17,436 nt of DNA from an uncultured Ruminiclostridium sp. (GTDB lineage Bacteria > Bacillota > Clostridia > Oscillospirales > Ruminococcaceae), in NCBI GenBank assembly GCA_910588335.1, contig CAJUQV010000038.1, positions 1 to 17,436 on the forward strand. The letters run 5' to 3'. Both the position numbers and the translations under genes were made by a program. Within the stretch, counting starts at the first letter, position 1. Each line of letters begins with the position of its first letter. The notes below the pieces were generated by a model. It searched no databases, had not been told where the DNA came from, and was given only the letters and a program-made list of their open reading frames with translations. Of this stretch, positions 1-6,615 are shown piece after piece.

Positions 1-55
1 CGGTTTTTCTGCTTTGTTTGGGGTTTGCATTTTATTGGTGTTTTGCTCATCTCTA

Positions 56-92
56 CAATTTTTAATCAAGTTGTAGACTTAATTAAAAATTG
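56..92. repeat. Small hairpin repeat, type A, copy 1
   Basis: Inverted repeat with 16-nt arms (56-71 and 77-92) around the 5-nt loop TGTAG, with one mismatch. About 35 of its 37 positions match a second copy at 10644-10692, and the pair T60-A88 here is C-G there, so pairing is kept while the sequence changes. It lies in a gene-free stretch directly before a type B hairpin. Confidence 0.75.
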
Positions 93-102
93 CATCCTAA
101 GC

Positions 103-156
103 ACTAATCTTTGGTCATCCATATTATTTGTCTATACCTAAAGCAAAGATTAGTAT
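103..156. repeat. Small hairpin repeat, type B, copy 1
   Basis: The arms ACTAATCTTTG (103-113) and CAAAGATTAGT (144-154) are perfectly complementary around a 30-nt interior. Aligned without gaps to the copy at 5317-5370 it matches at 43 of 54 positions. The pair C109-G148 is replaced there by A-T, a compensatory change. The motif GTCATCC occurs in its interior and again just downstream at 166-172. Confidence 0.7.
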
Positions 157-218
157 TAGTCGGGGTCATCCGGCAGTGATTATAATTTTATTGTTTTTCG
201 TAATCCGGATATGATTTA

Positions 219-242
219 TTATTTTAACATATGTTAAAATAA
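219..242. promoter_or_regulatory. 24-bp perfect palindrome, possible operator
   Basis: A perfect AT-rich palindrome centred on CATATG. Its right half carries TGTTAAAAT, which looks like the -10 regions proposed at 1517 and 5263. Such a symmetric site could bind a dimeric regulator or overlap a promoter. No gene starts close downstream, so any role is inference. Confidence 0.35.
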
Positions 243-434
243 AATTCAAGAGGAATTTGTTATTTTTTGACAAACTGTAAATGCCAAGAGTAAATACAAA
301 AAGGTGTATAAAATTTTTCGCTAAAATCCAGGGGCTGAAAAAGACTATTTTCTTTACTTTTTGGTGGTCGTCTTTCCTCGCATTTAATTATTTAATTATA
401 GAATTTATATTTTGTAAAAACATTTAAAAATATA

Positions 435-463
435 TTGACATTTTAATAATCTTAGTGTATAAT
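435..463 (+). promoter_or_regulatory. Consensus sigma-A promoter without an obvious gene
   Basis: TTGACA at 435-440, a 17-nt spacer and TATAAT at 458-463 make a perfect match to the vegetative promoter consensus. Transcription would start near 470. No convincing protein-coding ORF follows before the tRNA genes, so it may drive a non-coding RNA or be left over from a lost gene. Confidence 0.6.
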
Positions 464-469
464 TAAACG

Positions 470-911
470 GTAAAATTTAGCTGATATTTTTTGGTGGTGA
501 GATTGTCAATTCAAACCCGAGTACTCCAACCAAGTAGCGTTGGATTTTGCAAAAAGAAGTCCAACAACATTTATTAGCTAAGGATTCCGTATATGAAATA
601 AACATTCCAATGTCAACGATGTTGCAAAGCTGATTTCAATAATCAAGCTTGATTGATGGGATTATTAGTGCACAAGCGTTCAGCTCAGAGAATCGGGCCT
701 GCTTGCCAGACTTATAATTTTGTATATATCGAACGTAGCAAACATAAAAGTGTTTTGATTTCTAACAGGTTATATAAGTAATTTTAGTAACCGAATAAGC
801 ATTAGGACTTGTTTGAAAAAATCGGAAACGCCGTCTTTTCGTCCTCCCAAAAAACGGTCATCTTCTGCGTCAAAAAGTCTCGTTAAACGACGGTTTGACT
901 GCGTTTTTTTT
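470..911 (+). ncRNA. Candidate non-coding transcript
   Basis: Defined only by its ends: the consensus promoter at 435-463 and a hairpin followed by eight T at 869-911. Near its 5' end, TCCAAC (525-530), GTTGGA (539-544) and TCCAAC (560-565) allow two mutually exclusive stems, an arrangement typical of leaders that switch structure. Short open frames exist (24 codons from a TTG at 505; 41 codons from an ATG at 656, which lacks an SD), but none is recognisable. I cannot match it to a known RNA family. It could also be the untranslated remains of a decayed gene. Confidence 0.25.
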
Positions 912-968
912 GAAGCTAACCATTTTGGGTCATATAGCCGTCATTTCTTCTATTTTAAAACAAGTTCC
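805..968. repeat. Segment bounded by imperfect inverted repeats, MITE-like
   Basis: The left end (805-822, GGACTTGTTTGAAAAAAT) is roughly complementary to the right end (952-968, ATTTTAAAACAAGTTCC), giving a 164-bp unit with no ORF. A terminator-like hairpin lies inside. No target-site duplication is visible, so this could be a degenerate miniature transposable element or chance similarity. Confidence 0.3.
869..911 (+). terminator. Probable rho-independent terminator
   Basis: GTCAAA (869-874) pairs with TTTGAC (894-899), with an inner TCGT/ACGA stem, and eight T follow at 904-911. It would end any transcript started at the promoter at 435-463. Confidence 0.45.
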
Positions 969-1000
969 AGTCTCACAAAAATAACATGATATGATATTAA

Positions 1001-1041
1001 GGAGACGTATCGAAGTGGTCATAACGAGGACGACTCGAAAT
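1001..1041 (+). pseudogene. tRNA-Ser 5' fragment
   Basis: These 41 nt match the 5' half of the complete tRNA-Ser at 1169 at 38 positions, from the acceptor stem through the anticodon loop CTCGAAA. The match stops where the 3' side of the anticodon stem should begin, and no variable arm, T-arm or acceptor 3' strand follows. It is therefore a truncated gene copy in the same orientation, 168 bp upstream of the intact one. Confidence 0.7.
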
Positions 1042-1168
1042 GTTGTGAGTTTGTTGGAGGGCGGATTGCCGAGAGTGCTTAGGGTGAGCGGGTTTGTTTG
1101 ATTTTAGGTTTTGAAATTTTATGTGGGTTCTAAAAGCATTTAGCTTACGAAAGTGAGTTGACATATAT

Positions 1169-1259
1169 GCAGACGTATCGAAGAGGTCATAACGAGAACG
1201 ACTCGAAATCGTTTGTGCCGTGAAAAGCACCGTGGGTTCGAATCCCACCGTCTGCGCCA
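1169..1259 (+). tRNA. tRNA-Ser (anticodon CGA)
   Basis: A complete class II tRNA with an encoded CCA. The acceptor stem is GCAGACG (1169-1175) with CGTCTGC (1249-1255), followed by discriminator G1256, typical of serine tRNAs, and CCA at 1257-1259. The anticodon stem AACGA/TCGTT encloses loop CTCGAAA with anticodon CGA at 1204-1206, reading UCG. There is a long variable arm (GTGC/GCAC), and the T-arm GTGGG-TTCGAAT-CCCAC pairs perfectly. All stems are intact, so it is likely functional. A terminator follows 21 bp later. Confidence 0.95.
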
Positions 1260-1280
1260 GTCTGCAAGGTGGACACCTAA

Positions 1281-1316
1281 TAAGCTCGGCTTCGGTCGAG
1301 CTTAAATTTTTATCTT
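1281..1316 (+). terminator. Rho-independent terminator after tRNA-Ser
   Basis: Arms TAAGCTCG (1281-1288) and CGAGCTTA (1297-1304) extend by two more pairs to a TTCG tetraloop closed by C-G. The run AAATTTTTATCTTTT follows. The position directly behind the tRNA fits its terminator. Confidence 0.85.
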
Positions 1317-1493
1317 TTACACCGCTGAAATCTATTTGGTAATGGTAACGCAGCAGCGTGATACTACATCTAATAACGCTTCCAATTGCACTGGATTGTT
1401 ATTTTTGTTTTTCCAAAATCCTTTTTTGATAACGTCAGTGCGGCTTGGTTATCATCAAACGACCTTGCAGTTTGTGATATTTTTACAAAAAGC

Positions 1494-1522
1494 TTGATTA
1501 TTATGTCAAATAATGTTAAAAT
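1494..1522 (+). promoter_or_regulatory. Putative sigma-A promoter of the helicase cassette
   Basis: TTGATT (1494-1499), a 17-nt spacer and TAAAAT (1517-1522) resemble the vegetative consensus. The site lies 40 bp upstream of the proposed GTG start of the helicase gene, the right place for the cassette promoter. Confidence 0.45.
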
Positions 1523-1562
1523 TAAAATGTATAAGTCAAAATTTGTCTTATGGAGTATATCG

Positions 1563-3276
1563 GTGGACGATAGCAAATTTTTCGATAATGTGAGCAATAT
1601 AGCCTGTGACGATATGGCTGCTACTATTACCAAAGGCAGTCGTGTGTCGATAGCGGCGGCATTTTTCTCAATGTACGCCTACAATGTTCTTCGGGAACAG
1701 CTTGAAAATGTTGACGAATTTCGTTTCATATATACATCCCCACATTTACAACCGATTCGGGTGAGAAGGAGAAACGTGAATTTTTTATTCCAAAGTTAAA
1801 CCGTTAAAGCAATTTGTACGGCACAGAGTTTGAAATCAAAATGCGTAATGAGATGACACAAAGGGCAATTGCCCGCGAATGTGCCGAATGGGTCAAGAAA
1901 AAAGCAACATTTAGGTCAAATATAACGATGCAAGGTATCCCGTCGTTTATGACCGTGAGCTCCGAAAATGACACCGTTTTGTACAATCCGCTGCACGAGT
2001 TTTCTACTTCAGGTATTGGCTGCGAACGCGGCAACTTTATGTGCAACCCCATAACAAAAATGTCCGATGTGACCGCTAAAAATTATTTAAAAATGTTTGA
2101 TGAGATATGGAATGACAAAACTCGTGTACAAGACGTTACCGACGCTGTGATTGAGGGCTTTGGCAGTGCATACAAAGAGAACTCTCCCGAATTCATCTAC
2201 TTTATGACTTTATATCATGTCTTCAGCGAGTTTCTGGAGGATATTTCGGAAGACGTTCTGCCTAACGAGGCAACGGGCTTTAAACAAAGCAAAATTTGGA
2301 ATATGCTGTTTGATTTTCAAAAGAGCGGTGCGCTTTCCATTATCAACAAGCTTGAAAAGTACAACGGCTGTATTCTTGCAGACAGCGTAGGACTTGGAAA
2401 GACCTTTACTGCACTGGCGGTCATTAAATATAACGAGATGAGAAACAAAACCGTTCTTGTTTTATGTCCGAAACGGCTAGCTGAAAACTGGAATACATAT
2501 AGAGAAAACTATCTCAACAACCCTGTTGCCGATGACAGATTTAACTATAAAGTGTTATTTCCTACCGATTTATCACGGTCGGAAGGAATGTCAAACGGCG
2601 TTTACCTCGACAGGCTCAATTGGGGCAACTATGACCTTGTGGTAATAGACGAGAGCCACAATTGAGGAAAAAGCTATCTTGAATACCGCCGCAATCAACT
2701 TAAGCGGCTAAAAAACGAAGTCGTGGATATTGAGGAAATGTCGGACAGCATTTCTTTAATGGACTTGGGACTGAATGAATTTCGGTTGGATTTATTGGAA
2801 TATGTAAAAAATCACAGTGATATAACAAAAAAGCCTCGTGGTTTGCACGCAGTCGCTCCTGCACAGGACGGGCTGCCAGAAGGAATTATATTTGTGCTGA
2901 AAAACATCAATGATACTATAAACGTTGATAACCGAAACCACATTCACCCGTTTTATATGGTGTATATCAGCGCAGACGGCAAAGTGGTATGCGATTATCT
3001 TAATCCTAAGCTAATGCTGGATAATATGCGTATTCTCTGCCGCGGAAAAGTGAACCAATACGTGAGCTGTACACGCAATTCAACAAGGAAACAGATGACG
3101 GAAGGAATATGTCCGAGCCGTCTCAATTGCTTAATCGTGCGATAAATTCCATAATCAGCGCAAAAGAGGAATCCGATATTGACAGCCTGTTTTCGGATGG
3201 CGGAACGTCAGCACTTGTTTCCGATATTAAGGGGCTGGAAGATTTTGAGCTTATATGTTTTTTGGTGGTGAAGTAA
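1563..3276 (+). pseudogene. SNF2-type helicase with PLD-like N-terminus, multiply disrupted
   Basis: Remains of a large superfamily 2 helicase with a phospholipase-D-like N-terminal region, found next to DUF4391 and DNA methyltransferase genes. The start is probably GTG 1563, 7 nt after GGAG. Recognisable parts are an N-terminal SRVSIAAAFFSMYAYNVLRE block, a Walker A motif (DSVGLGKT, near 2383) and motif II (VVIDESHN, ending at 2662). Lesions: a frameshift near 1740; TAA at 1805-1807 with homology continuing in frame; TGA at 2663-2665, where the text jumps from motif II to a far C-terminal region (YLEYRRNQLKRLKNEVVDIE), so motifs III-VI are missing, probably some hundreds of codons; and a one-base loss in the A-run near 3047-3050. 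Beyond that shift the C-terminus reads through to KGLEDFELICFLVVK, ending TAA 3274-3276, which overlaps the next gene's ATG. It cannot make an active helicase. Confidence 0.85.
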
Positions 3277-3899
3277 TGGGCATTTTTCCAAAGTCAACGG
3301 AATTTAACAAGAAAATACCGAAACAGAAATTTTACGAAAAGGCGGATATAAATCCTGCTCTGAAAAGTGCTTTTGTAGAGCAGATCTCTGCAATAATTTG
3401 GATGAACAAACTTGCCGAAAGCACAATCAATCTACGGTGCGGCGAAAGTGTTACCAAAATAGAGGTTTTTGAGATAGCACTGCAATGCCGTGAGTTAGAC
3501 ACGTCGGTTCTTAAAGCAATAAGCCGTGCTATTCCATATCATATTCTGTTTTTACTGGAATTTGAGGGGAAATATCAAGCGCATATCGGCTTTAAGGACA
3601 GTATGGACTACTCTACGGAATGGCTTGACGAAGCGGAGCTGCCGCTGAAAATCACAGGACTTACCCTCGATTCGGTTTATGAGAATTTTGTGCGGCAAAT
3701 TGCCGGAAGCAGGTTAAACAAAATTTTCGAGGACGAAAGCTTAAGCGTGTCGATCGAGCGTAGCAGAAAACGTGAGGAGCTTGAAAAGAAAATCGCTGCG
3801 CTGAAAAACAAAATTAGGAAAGAAAAGCAATTCAATCGACAGGTTGAGATGAACGGTGAGCTGAAAAAGCTTAGAGAAGAATTGGAGGAACTGAAATGA
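3276..3899 (+). CDS. DUF4391 domain protein
   Basis: A 207-residue protein that begins MGIFPKSTEFNKKIPKQKFYE and contains IEVFEIALQCRELD and AISRAIPYHILFLLEFEGK, the pattern I associate with DUF4391. This family is uncharacterised and is found beside helicases and Type III-like methyltransferases. The C-terminal third, from about residue 160, is highly charged (repeated KREELEKKIAALKNKI and LKKLREELEELK segments) and should form a coiled coil, suggesting a structural or complex-forming role. I place the start at 3276 rather than the upstream ATG 3255 because the first seven codons there fall in the helicase C-terminus, and GGTGG lies 7 nt before 3276. The start overlaps the helicase stop (TAATG) and the stop overlaps the next start (ATGA), indicating translational coupling. 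The reading frame is intact although its neighbours are broken. Confidence 0.8.
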   Translation: MGIFPKSTEFNKKIPKQKFYEKADINPALKSAFVEQISAIIWMNKLAESTINLRCGESVTKIEVFEIALQCRELDTSVLKAISRAIPYHILFLLEFEGKYQAHIGFKDSMDYSTEWLDEAELPLKITGLTLDSVYENFVRQIAGSRLNKIFEDESLSVSIERSRKREELEKKIAALKNKIRKEKQFNRQVEMNGELKKLREELEELK

Positions 3900-4219
3900 A
3901 CCGTAACGATGCAATTGAAGCACTTATTAAACAGTTAAAAAATAAAGGGTATATTACAGATTTAGAAAAAGATATACTTGATACAACAAATGCAATTAAT
4001 AAAAATCCATTTGACCGTAAAAGTGCCGAAACTAAGATTAGGTCGAACAACACAAAATATCCGGATATATTTGTTGCTATAAGCAGTTTGCCCACTACCG
4101 CAGTACGCCCATTTAATCAAGTGAGCGATGATGATGTAAAATATAATCTTCAAAACCAACTTGAAATGTTATGTGTAAAAAAATTAGGAGACAGCAATAA
4201 TGGACAAAATGAAATTTGA
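3896..4219 (+). CDS. Small protein of unknown function in the defence cassette
   Basis: A 107-residue ORF that I do not recognise. It starts in an ATGA overlap with the DUF4391 gene and runs 20 nt past the start of the methyltransferase gene, so it sits inside a translationally coupled chain. The sequence is soluble and charged with no membrane segment or signal peptide. The N-terminus (MNRNDAIEALIKQLKNKGYI) looks helical. There are no cysteine clusters and no visible catalytic motif. It may be a separate subunit of the cassette. It may also be a shortened form of a longer protein, because its last residues (GDSNNGQNEI) lie over the ribosome binding site and start of the next gene. Confidence 0.55.
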   Translation: MNRNDAIEALIKQLKNKGYITDLEKDILDTTNAINKNPFDRKSAETKIRSNNTKYPDIFVAISSLPTTAVRPFNQVSDDDVKYNLQNQLEMLCVKKLGDSNNGQNEI

Positions 4220-4757
4220 ATCCCCCAGCCTCACGGAAAAGAACATCGACAAAATTGCCGAGCTTTTCCCAAGCGTTATCACGGAAAGCGCCGACGAGAG
4301 CAGCAATCTCAAAAAGTCGATAAACTTTGAAAAACTCCGTCAGCTTTTGTCAGAGGATGTTGCCGAAGGTGACGAAACTTACGAGTTTACATGGGTAGGC
4401 AAAAGAGCGGCAATTGCGGAGGCTAACAAGCCTATCCGCAAGACTTTGCGCCCATGTCCCGAGGAGAGCGTGGATTGGGACACTACCGAAAATTTGTATT
4501 TTGAGGGCGATAATCTTGAGGTTCTGAAACTGTTACAGGAGAGCTATCTCGGCAAAGTTAAGATAATTTACATAGACCCTCCTTACAACACGGGGTCGGG
4601 TAGTTTTGTGTATCCTGATAATTTTGCCGTCAAAAAAGATGAGTATAATGAGCAAATCGGTTTGTTTGACGAAGATGAAAATAAATTATTTGATGAAAAC
4701 AACCCGTCAAATCCGAGATTTCACTCAGATTGGGGCACTCCAAAAAATTTTGTGTAA
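4200..4757 (+). pseudogene. Type III-like adenine DNA methyltransferase (Mod), 3'-truncated
   Basis: The N-terminal part of a beta-class N6-adenine methyltransferase of the Type III Mod kind. It shows NLYFEGDNLEVLKLLQESY, then KIIYIDPPYNTGSGSFVYPDNF, where DPPY is the catalytic motif IV. Homology continues to NPSNPRFHSDW, whose TGG codon is 4731-4733, and stops there. The last residues, GTPKNFV, are translated from insertion-sequence DNA. In beta-class enzymes the SAM-binding FxGxG motif follows motif IV, so it is lost, as is most of the usual 600 or so residues. AGGAG sits 11 nt before ATG 4200, and the start overlaps the preceding small ORF. The fragment should be inactive. No Res partner remains. 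Confidence 0.85.
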
Positions 4758-4810
4758 AAGCAAATCCAACCAGTCAAGAGCGGGGCTTGTGAAGCAAGCA
4801 CGATTTGGGA

Positions 4811-4908
4811 TTTCCTCTTAATTGCCATACTCCCGTGGGCGGAGACGGTATGCGCGCCGAAGGCGTGAATGCCGTCTCCGCCCACGGGAAAAATATTAAG
4901 AGAGGAAA
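4811..4908. repeat. GC-rich perfect hairpin with outer arms
   Basis: Arms of 18 nt (4831-4848 and 4872-4889) are perfectly complementary and very GC-rich (TCCCGTGGGCGGAGACGG on the left). Inside is a small GCGCC/GGCGT stem. Outside, ATTTCCTC and TTAAT on the left pair with TTAAT and GAGGAAAT on the right across short unpaired stretches, so the whole unit folds to about 98 nt. Its GC content differs sharply from its surroundings. A miniature inserted element or the transcription stop of the IS gene are both possible. Confidence 0.65.
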
Positions 4909-4913
4909 TTCTA

Positions 4914-5177
4914 TTATGCAGTTTCCCTGTCAGCAAACATTATTGAAAGTTGATTTGAAACCATATCCCAATTTCGACAGCTTACACTCCAATGTGACAC
5001 GATGTTTTTCGCCGCCAAATACAAAATTTTTCTCAGGCTGTCATCATTGGTAAACGATGGCTTGTTTTTGGTAATTTTGCGGAATTGACGGTTCAACCCT
5101 TCGATAATGTTTGTCGTATATATTATCCTCGATTTCTCTCCTTTCCGTCTTATTGTAACTTCCACCGCTTTTTCCAC
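4914..5177 (-). pseudogene. IS256-family (Mutator-type) transposase, C-terminal fragment
   Basis: An 87-residue frame. Residues 17-50 (RIIYTTNIIEGLNRQFRK, then TKNKPSFTNDDSLRK) and the ending WDMVSNQLSIMFADRE match the C-terminus of IS256-type transposases. E26 in the IIEGLN block is expected to be the third residue of the DDE catalytic triad. Both aspartates would lie in the missing N-terminal two thirds. Residues 1-16 (EKAVEVTIRRKGEK) do not resemble the family and may come from the neighbouring sequence joined by deletion. Not functional. Confidence 0.85.
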
Positions 5178-5239
5178 TGTGGAACTTACTTTGGGAATTT
5201 TCGTACCCGTAAAAATATCAATAAAATCTTGTGATTTCG

Positions 5240-5268
5240 TTGACTTTGTCCTCTGCTTATGTTAAAAT
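5240..5268 (+). promoter_or_regulatory. Putative sigma-A promoter of the aldo/keto reductase gene
   Basis: TTGACT (5240-5245), a 17-nt spacer and TAAAAT (5263-5268). The predicted transcript would begin near 5275 and carry the two hairpins at 5283-5370 in its leader before the gene at 5403. Confidence 0.5.
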
Positions 5269-5282
5269 ATGTCTATGATTGA

Positions 5283-5370
5283 GGAGTTGCTTTGCAATTC
5301 CGGAAGATTGTTTAATACTAATATTTGATTATCCGTATTACTTGCCAATACCTTGATCAAATATTAGTAT
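5283..5370 (+). repeat. Hairpin repeat pair (types C and B) in the leader of the reductase gene
   Basis: The first hairpin is GGAGTTGC (5283-5290) with GCAATTCC (5294-5301). The second has 15-nt perfect arms (5315-5329 and 5356-5370). The first and its trailing CCGGAAGATTGTTTAA resemble 7978-8010. The second is the gapless homologue of 103-156. Placed between promoter and ribosome binding site, the pair could affect transcript stability or translation, though a passive inserted repeat is equally possible. Confidence 0.65.
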
Positions 5371-5402
5371 GAGTTGCGCTTTACTCGCGAAAGGAGATTG
5401 CA

Positions 5403-6419
5403 ATGTACAGTCAATACACGCCTTCCTCCTCCCGATACGGAGATATGCAGTATAATCGCTGCGGCAGAAGCGGACTGAAGCTTCCGAAAGTAAGCTTGGG
5501 ATTATGGCAGAATTTCGGTTACGGCTCGGATTTCGCCAACGCGGAAAAAATGGTGAGAACCGCCTTTGACCTGGGTATCACACATTTTGATCTTGCCAAC
5601 AACTACGGACATCCATACAACGGCTCCGCGGAGGAAAATTTCGGCCGCATTCTGGATAACGGACTTAAGACGTACCGAGACGAAATGATTATATCCACCA
5701 AGGCGGGCTACGAAATGTGGGAAGGTCCGTACGGTGACAAAAACGGCTCCCGCAAGTACCTTACCGCAAGTCTTGACCAAAGCCTTAAAAGAATGAATTT
5801 AGACTATGTGGACATCTTTTATCATCATATATACGATCCCGACACTCCCATGGAAGAAACTGCATTGGCTTTAGACAACGCTGTAAAACAGGGAAAAGCG
5901 CTGTATGTGGGAATCTCGAATTACAGCCGCGAACAGACGGAGGAAATTTTGAAAATATTCCGTGAGCTGAAAACTCCCTTTATCGTGAATCAGCCTTCTT
6001 ATTCAATGCTGAACAGGCGTGTAGAGCAGGGCGGGCTTGACGATCTTGCCCTTGATGAGGGTTTCGGCCTGGCGGTATTTTCGCCGCTGTATCAAGGATT
6101 GCTTACCGATCGTTATTTGAACGGAATCCCTGCCGACAGCCGTATAGGAAAGGGAAACACCTGGATAAAAAACGAGCTGGACGATAAAATGCTCAAAAAG
6201 CTGAACGAGCTTAATAAATTGGCTCAAAACAGGGGACAAAAGCTGTCTCAGGCGGCGCTTACATGGGTGCTCAGCAACAAAGCGGTGACAACCGTACTTA
6301 TAGGCGCTTCAAAACCGGAACAAATTACGGAAAACGTTGTTGCTGCAAATGCTCCCTTGTTTACAGAAGAGGAAAAAGCGAAGGTTGACAAAATACTTAA
6401 TACTGTTTCCGAATCATAA
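5403..6419 (+). CDS. yghZ: Aldo/keto reductase, YghZ type (L-glyceraldehyde 3-phosphate reductase-like)
   Basis: A 338-residue NADPH-dependent aldo/keto reductase closely resembling E. coli YghZ (346 residues), which reduces L-glyceraldehyde 3-phosphate and detoxifies aldehydes such as methylglyoxal. The catalytic tetrad is visible: D63 and Y68 in THFDLANNYG, K100 in IISTKAGYEMW, and H142 in DIFYHHIYD. The C-terminal cofactor-binding motif GASKPEQITEN is at 301-311. It is a cytosolic (beta/alpha)8 barrel with no signal peptide. ATG 5403 lies 6 nt after AAGGAG. It has its own leader with two hairpins and a likely promoter at 5240, and is separated from the following alpha-galactosidase by 196 bp, so the two need not form an operon. 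The family is certain; the exact substrate here is inferred. Confidence 0.92.
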   Translation: MYSQYTPSSSRYGDMQYNRCGRSGLKLPKVSLGLWQNFGYGSDFANAEKMVRTAFDLGITHFDLANNYGHPYNGSAEENFGRILDNGLKTYRDEMIISTKAGYEMWEGPYGDKNGSRKYLTASLDQSLKRMNLDYVDIFYHHIYDPDTPMEETALALDNAVKQGKALYVGISNYSREQTEEILKIFRELKTPFIVNQPSYSMLNRRVEQGGLDDLALDEGFGLAVFSPLYQGLLTDRYLNGIPADSRIGKGNTWIKNELDDKMLKKLNELNKLAQNRGQKLSQAALTWVLSNKAVTTVLIGASKPEQITENVVAANAPLFTEEEKAKVDKILNTVSES

Positions 6420-6447
6420 TATAAAAAATCGAAATTTTATAACCGCT

Positions 6448-6486
6448 GCTTGTTTAAGTTGCGCTTTAATTTAAAATACAGCGCTT
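6448..6486 (+). repeat. Hairpin repeat, type C2, copy 1
   Basis: GCTTGTTTAAG is followed by a stem GCGCT (6461-6465) / AGCGC (6480-6484) around TTAATTTAAAATAC. The flank and loop recur at 8000-8030 while the stem there reads TACTT/AAGTA. It lies in the 196-bp gap between the reductase and alpha-galactosidase genes. Confidence 0.6.
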
Positions 6487-6615
6487 CGGATAAAATTGTA
6501 ATCACATTCATTTACAACTGACATAAAAATCCTGTGAATACAGGCAGTGATGGCTAATTAAAAATTTTAGAAGAAAAATCTTCTGAAACAATATATAAAA
6601 AGGAGAAAATAAAGA

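Larger units (their letters stand above)
4734..5177 (-). mobile_element. IS256-family insertion sequence remnant
   Basis: The segment begins where Mod homology ends, with GGCACTCCAAAAAATTTTG followed by TGTAAAAG. An end of similar composition appears at the right edge of the window. It contains the C-terminal part of a Mutator-type transposase on the minus strand and, behind that gene, a GC-rich hairpin (4811-4908). The 5' part of the transposase and the other end of the element are gone, so it is a deleted copy that cannot move by itself. The right boundary is uncertain. Confidence 0.7.

Noticed and set aside
505..576. TTG-started 24-codon frame behind GGTGG, and a tRNA-like 3' end (TTCAAAC, then CCAACCA)
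   Set aside because: The T-stem does not pair, so it is not a tRNA. The short frame lacks any recognisable feature.
653..781. 41-codon frame ending at 781 with plausible composition
   Set aside because: No ribosome binding site, no recognisable family, and too short to separate from chance.
997..1248. Minus-strand 83-codon frame over the tRNA genes
   Set aside because: It lies across the tRNA-Ser and its fragment. Its internal protein repeat only reflects the duplicated tRNA sequence.
1386..1562. Longer N-terminus for the helicase frame, starting at ATG 1386
   Set aside because: It has no SD and does not look like the family. GTG 1563 has GGAG at the right distance, and a promoter lies between the two starts. 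The repeated FFDNVS in the upstream part is curious but probably chance.
6496..6517. TTGTAA / TTACAA inverted half-sites before the alpha-galactosidase gene
   Set aside because: Only six bases per arm in AT-rich DNA and no clear promoter alongside, so a regulator site cannot be supported.
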